From: UMGS1370 sp963557065
GTDB lineage: Bacteria > Bacillota > Clostridia > Lachnospirales > Lachnospiraceae
NCBI GenBank assembly: GCA_963557065.1
Contig: CAUWCT010000098.1
Location: 1 to 6,655, forward strand
Direction: 5' to 3'
Length of the DNA: 6,655 nucleotides
The notes under the pieces were generated by a model. That model was given only the letters and a program-made list of their open reading frames with translations. It searched no databases and was not told the DNA's origin. Made by a program: the position numbers and the translations under genes. This document shows, one piece after another, positions 4,883 to 6,655 of the stretch (position 1 is its first letter; every line of letters begins with the position of its first letter).

Positions 4883-6646
4883 TCAATACTTACCGGAGTC
4901 ACCTCGTGAGATATTGGCACCTCCCATGGCAGGAGCTGTATCAGCCGGTGCATAGTTATAATTGCCGCTGACTGCATCTGAAAGCTTGAAACGGTTTAAC
5001 AGGTTCTTCATCATACCTGCCTGACCAGAAAGTTCCTCACTGGCTGCCGCACTCTCTTCGGAAGTTGCAGAGTTCATCTGAACCACAGAAGAAATCTGTT
5101 CTACGCTCTGAGTAATCTGGGCAGCAGATACTGCCTGTCCGCGGGAAGCTTCTGCAATCTTGTTGACCATTTCCAGAATCTGGGTAACCTGAGCAGCCAC
5201 CTGATCAAATGCCTCGTCTGTGCTGCTTGCCAGCTTCTCACCATGCTGAACATGCTCTAAGGAGTTGCCAATCAACTCAGTGGTATTCTTAGCTGCATCT
5301 GCAGACTTCTGGGCCAGATTGCGGACCTCATCTGCAACTACTGCAAATCCTTTTCCTGCATTACCGGCCCGGGCAGCTTCTACTGCGGCATTCAGCGCCA
5401 GAATATTGGTCTGGAATGCGATATCATCAATAACCTTAATAATTTTCTGGATATTTTCGGAAGCTGCTGCAATATCGTGAATCGCCTGGAGCATCTGCTT
5501 CATCTCATCCTGACTCTTGCGAACGACTGTCTCTGATTTCTTTCCTAATTCATCTGCATGCTGTGCGTATTCCGATGTCTTGGAAATCTGGCCGGAAATC
5601 TGAGAAATTCTGTCAGACAATTCTTCTACGGAACTTGCCTGCTCGGTTGCTCCCTGGGCCAGCGCCTGAGAACCGCTGGCCACCTGGCCTGCTCCTGTAT
5701 CTACCTGGGCAGCTACAGACATCAGTTCTGTAAGCGCTCCTCCCAGATTCTTTTTAAATGTAATGATAGACTCCTGGATGTTGCGGAAGTCACCCAAAAA
5801 CTCTATGTCAGCAGACCATACAAAGTCGCCCTGAGACAGCTTTTCCATCGCCTGATCCACTGCATGAACATAGGTACTGAGTTCTGAAAAAGAGAAATTC
5901 ATCTTTTCAACCAAATAGCCAAATTCATTGGCTGCCTCATAATCTACCTGAACATCCAGATTGCCTTTTGCAAGTTCATCTACAGCGCCCTGAATCTTTG
6001 CAATCACGCCGGTCAACTGACGAATAGTAGCGATTGCAAGGCCTACTGCCAGGACTATAGAAACTGCAAAGACTGCAATGGCAATCGCCATATAGGTTCC
6101 TGTCAGCACCTTAACTTTATTCTGGCTTTCAGTCACTGCTGTATTGACATACTGGTCTATCTCCCTTGCAACGCTGACCAGGTTCGTCAATGCCGCCGAA
6201 CACTCATTGAGAATAATCTTTCTGGCAGACTCCCGATCCCCCTTCTGAATCTCCGTCAACGCCCTGTTTGCAATGGCTTTCCAGCTCTGGAATGCGCTCT
6301 CATATCTGGCTGCCAGTCCATCAGACTCGCCATGGGCACGTTTGAAAATACTGATCTGGTTTTCCACCTCTGCAAGCTGATTCTGGATATTGGAAGACAA
6401 GCTGCTGTAATCTGCACTTTCATCCATAAGGAGAATCTCTCTCAGATCCCTGGCAGCTATATTTACAGCAATCCTGCTCTGTTTGATGGCAGCGTCAGCT
6501 TCTGTCACATTGTCAATCAAATAATTGGCATTTGTGCGGAGTGAAATAATCCCTGAGATATTACTCACTGCCAGAACGCCGATCAGTAAAATCATCAAAG
6601 TAAAAATGAAAAGCAAATACTTTTTCAACTTCATTTTCTTAAACAT
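4883..6646 (-). CDS. Methyl-accepting chemotaxis protein (double HAMP-like linker), ahead of the hemerythrin frame
   Basis: 587 residues. Transmembrane segments at about 10-30 and 184-206 enclose a helical extracytoplasmic region of about 150 residues of the 4HB_MCP type. A HAMP domain (about 208-258) is followed by a second HAMP-like unit (about 262-305, with SQGDF and FLGDFRNIQ), then the signalling hairpin (about 315-550) with the tip QTNILALNAAVEAARAG (412-428). Probable methylation regions are ASSVEELS (337-344) and EESAAASEELS (530-540). The tail ends -SGKY, like the -GGKY of the downstream MCP, which supports the UGA as a true terminus. Role: transmembrane chemoreceptor for CheA/CheW. 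The ATG at 6646 is followed by a basic stretch and TM1, so the start is sound; its ribosome binding site and promoter lie at or beyond the right edge. The same-frame hemerythrin domain after the stop suggests that this receptor, or an ancestor of it, carried an oxygen- or iron-binding C-terminal module. Confidence 0.95.
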   Translation of the reverse strand: MFKKMKLKKYLLFIFTLMILLIGVLAVSNISGIISLRTNANYLIDNVTEADAAIKQSRIAVNIAARDLREILLMDESADYSSLSSNIQNQLAEVENQISIFKRAHGESDGLAARYESAFQSWKAIANRALTEIQKGDRESARKIILNECSAALTNLVSVAREIDQYVNTAVTESQNKVKVLTGTYMAIAIAVFAVSIVLAVGLAIATIRQLTGVIAKIQGAVDELAKGNLDVQVDYEAANEFGYLVEKMNFSFSELSTYVHAVDQAMEKLSQGDFVWSADIEFLGDFRNIQESIITFKKNLGGALTELMSVAAQVDTGAGQVASGSQALAQGATEQASSVEELSDRISQISGQISKTSEYAQHADELGKKSETVVRKSQDEMKQMLQAIHDIAAASENIQKIIKVIDDIAFQTNILALNAAVEAARAGNAGKGFAVVADEVRNLAQKSADAAKNTTELIGNSLEHVQHGEKLASSTDEAFDQVAAQVTQILEMVNKIAEASRGQAVSAAQITQSVEQISSVVQMNSATSEESAAASEELSGQAGMMKNLLNRFKLSDAVSGNYNYAPADTAPAMGGANISRGDSGKY

Positions 6647-6655
6647 AATTAACTC

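Noticed and set aside
4753..4977. 74-codon minus-strand frame overlapping the end of the 587-residue MCP
   Set aside because: It lies out of frame over the conserved MCP tail and the start of the hemerythrin, with no recognisable domain. It is noted only as a possible source frame for slippage at the A6G run.

Overview
The window (6,655 bases) looks like part of a motile, probably anaerobic Gram-positive chromosome, most likely Clostridia/Lachnospiraceae. The reasons are moderate GC content, clostridial-style methyl-accepting chemotaxis proteins (MCPs) both ending in -GKY, a hemerythrin domain beside them, and strong AGGAGG-type ribosome binding sites. The taxonomic call is an inference. All convincing genes lie on the minus strand, so transcription runs from the right edge to the left.

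Right to left: an MCP of 587 residues (4883-6646) ends in UGA. The same reading frame then stays open for 159 codons and encodes a complete bacteriohemerythrin domain with all seven iron ligands, but with no start codon before its first helix. A second MCP of 594 residues (2612-4396) follows after 6 bases. A strong intrinsic terminator (2549-2582) closes this unit. Next comes a tandem-HD protein with an intact C-terminal HD-GYP signature (1235-2530), plausibly a cyclic-di-GMP phosphodiesterase. These genes fit a sensory cluster linking chemotaxis, oxygen or redox sensing and second-messenger turnover.

The left part is different. An AT-rich gene for an Abi_2 (AbiD/AbiF-like) HEPN-family protein (366-1283) overlaps the 3' end of the HD gene by 49 bases. 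Just downstream of it, in the same orientation, is a small RNA gene not found by ORF calling. It has a perfect consensus promoter (TTGACA, 17 bases, TATAAT; 319-347), a predicted start at about 312 that coincides with a perfect 5' hairpin, a second stem-loop, and a 13-bp intrinsic terminator with a T tract (195-234), giving a transcript of about 117 nt. A HEPN Abi protein plus an adjacent structured RNA with its own promoter suggests an AbiF-type RNA-protein defence or toxin-antitoxin module. This is the most interesting content of the window.

The two items most worth following up are the Abi/small-RNA pair and the UGA-separated MCP-hemerythrin frame.
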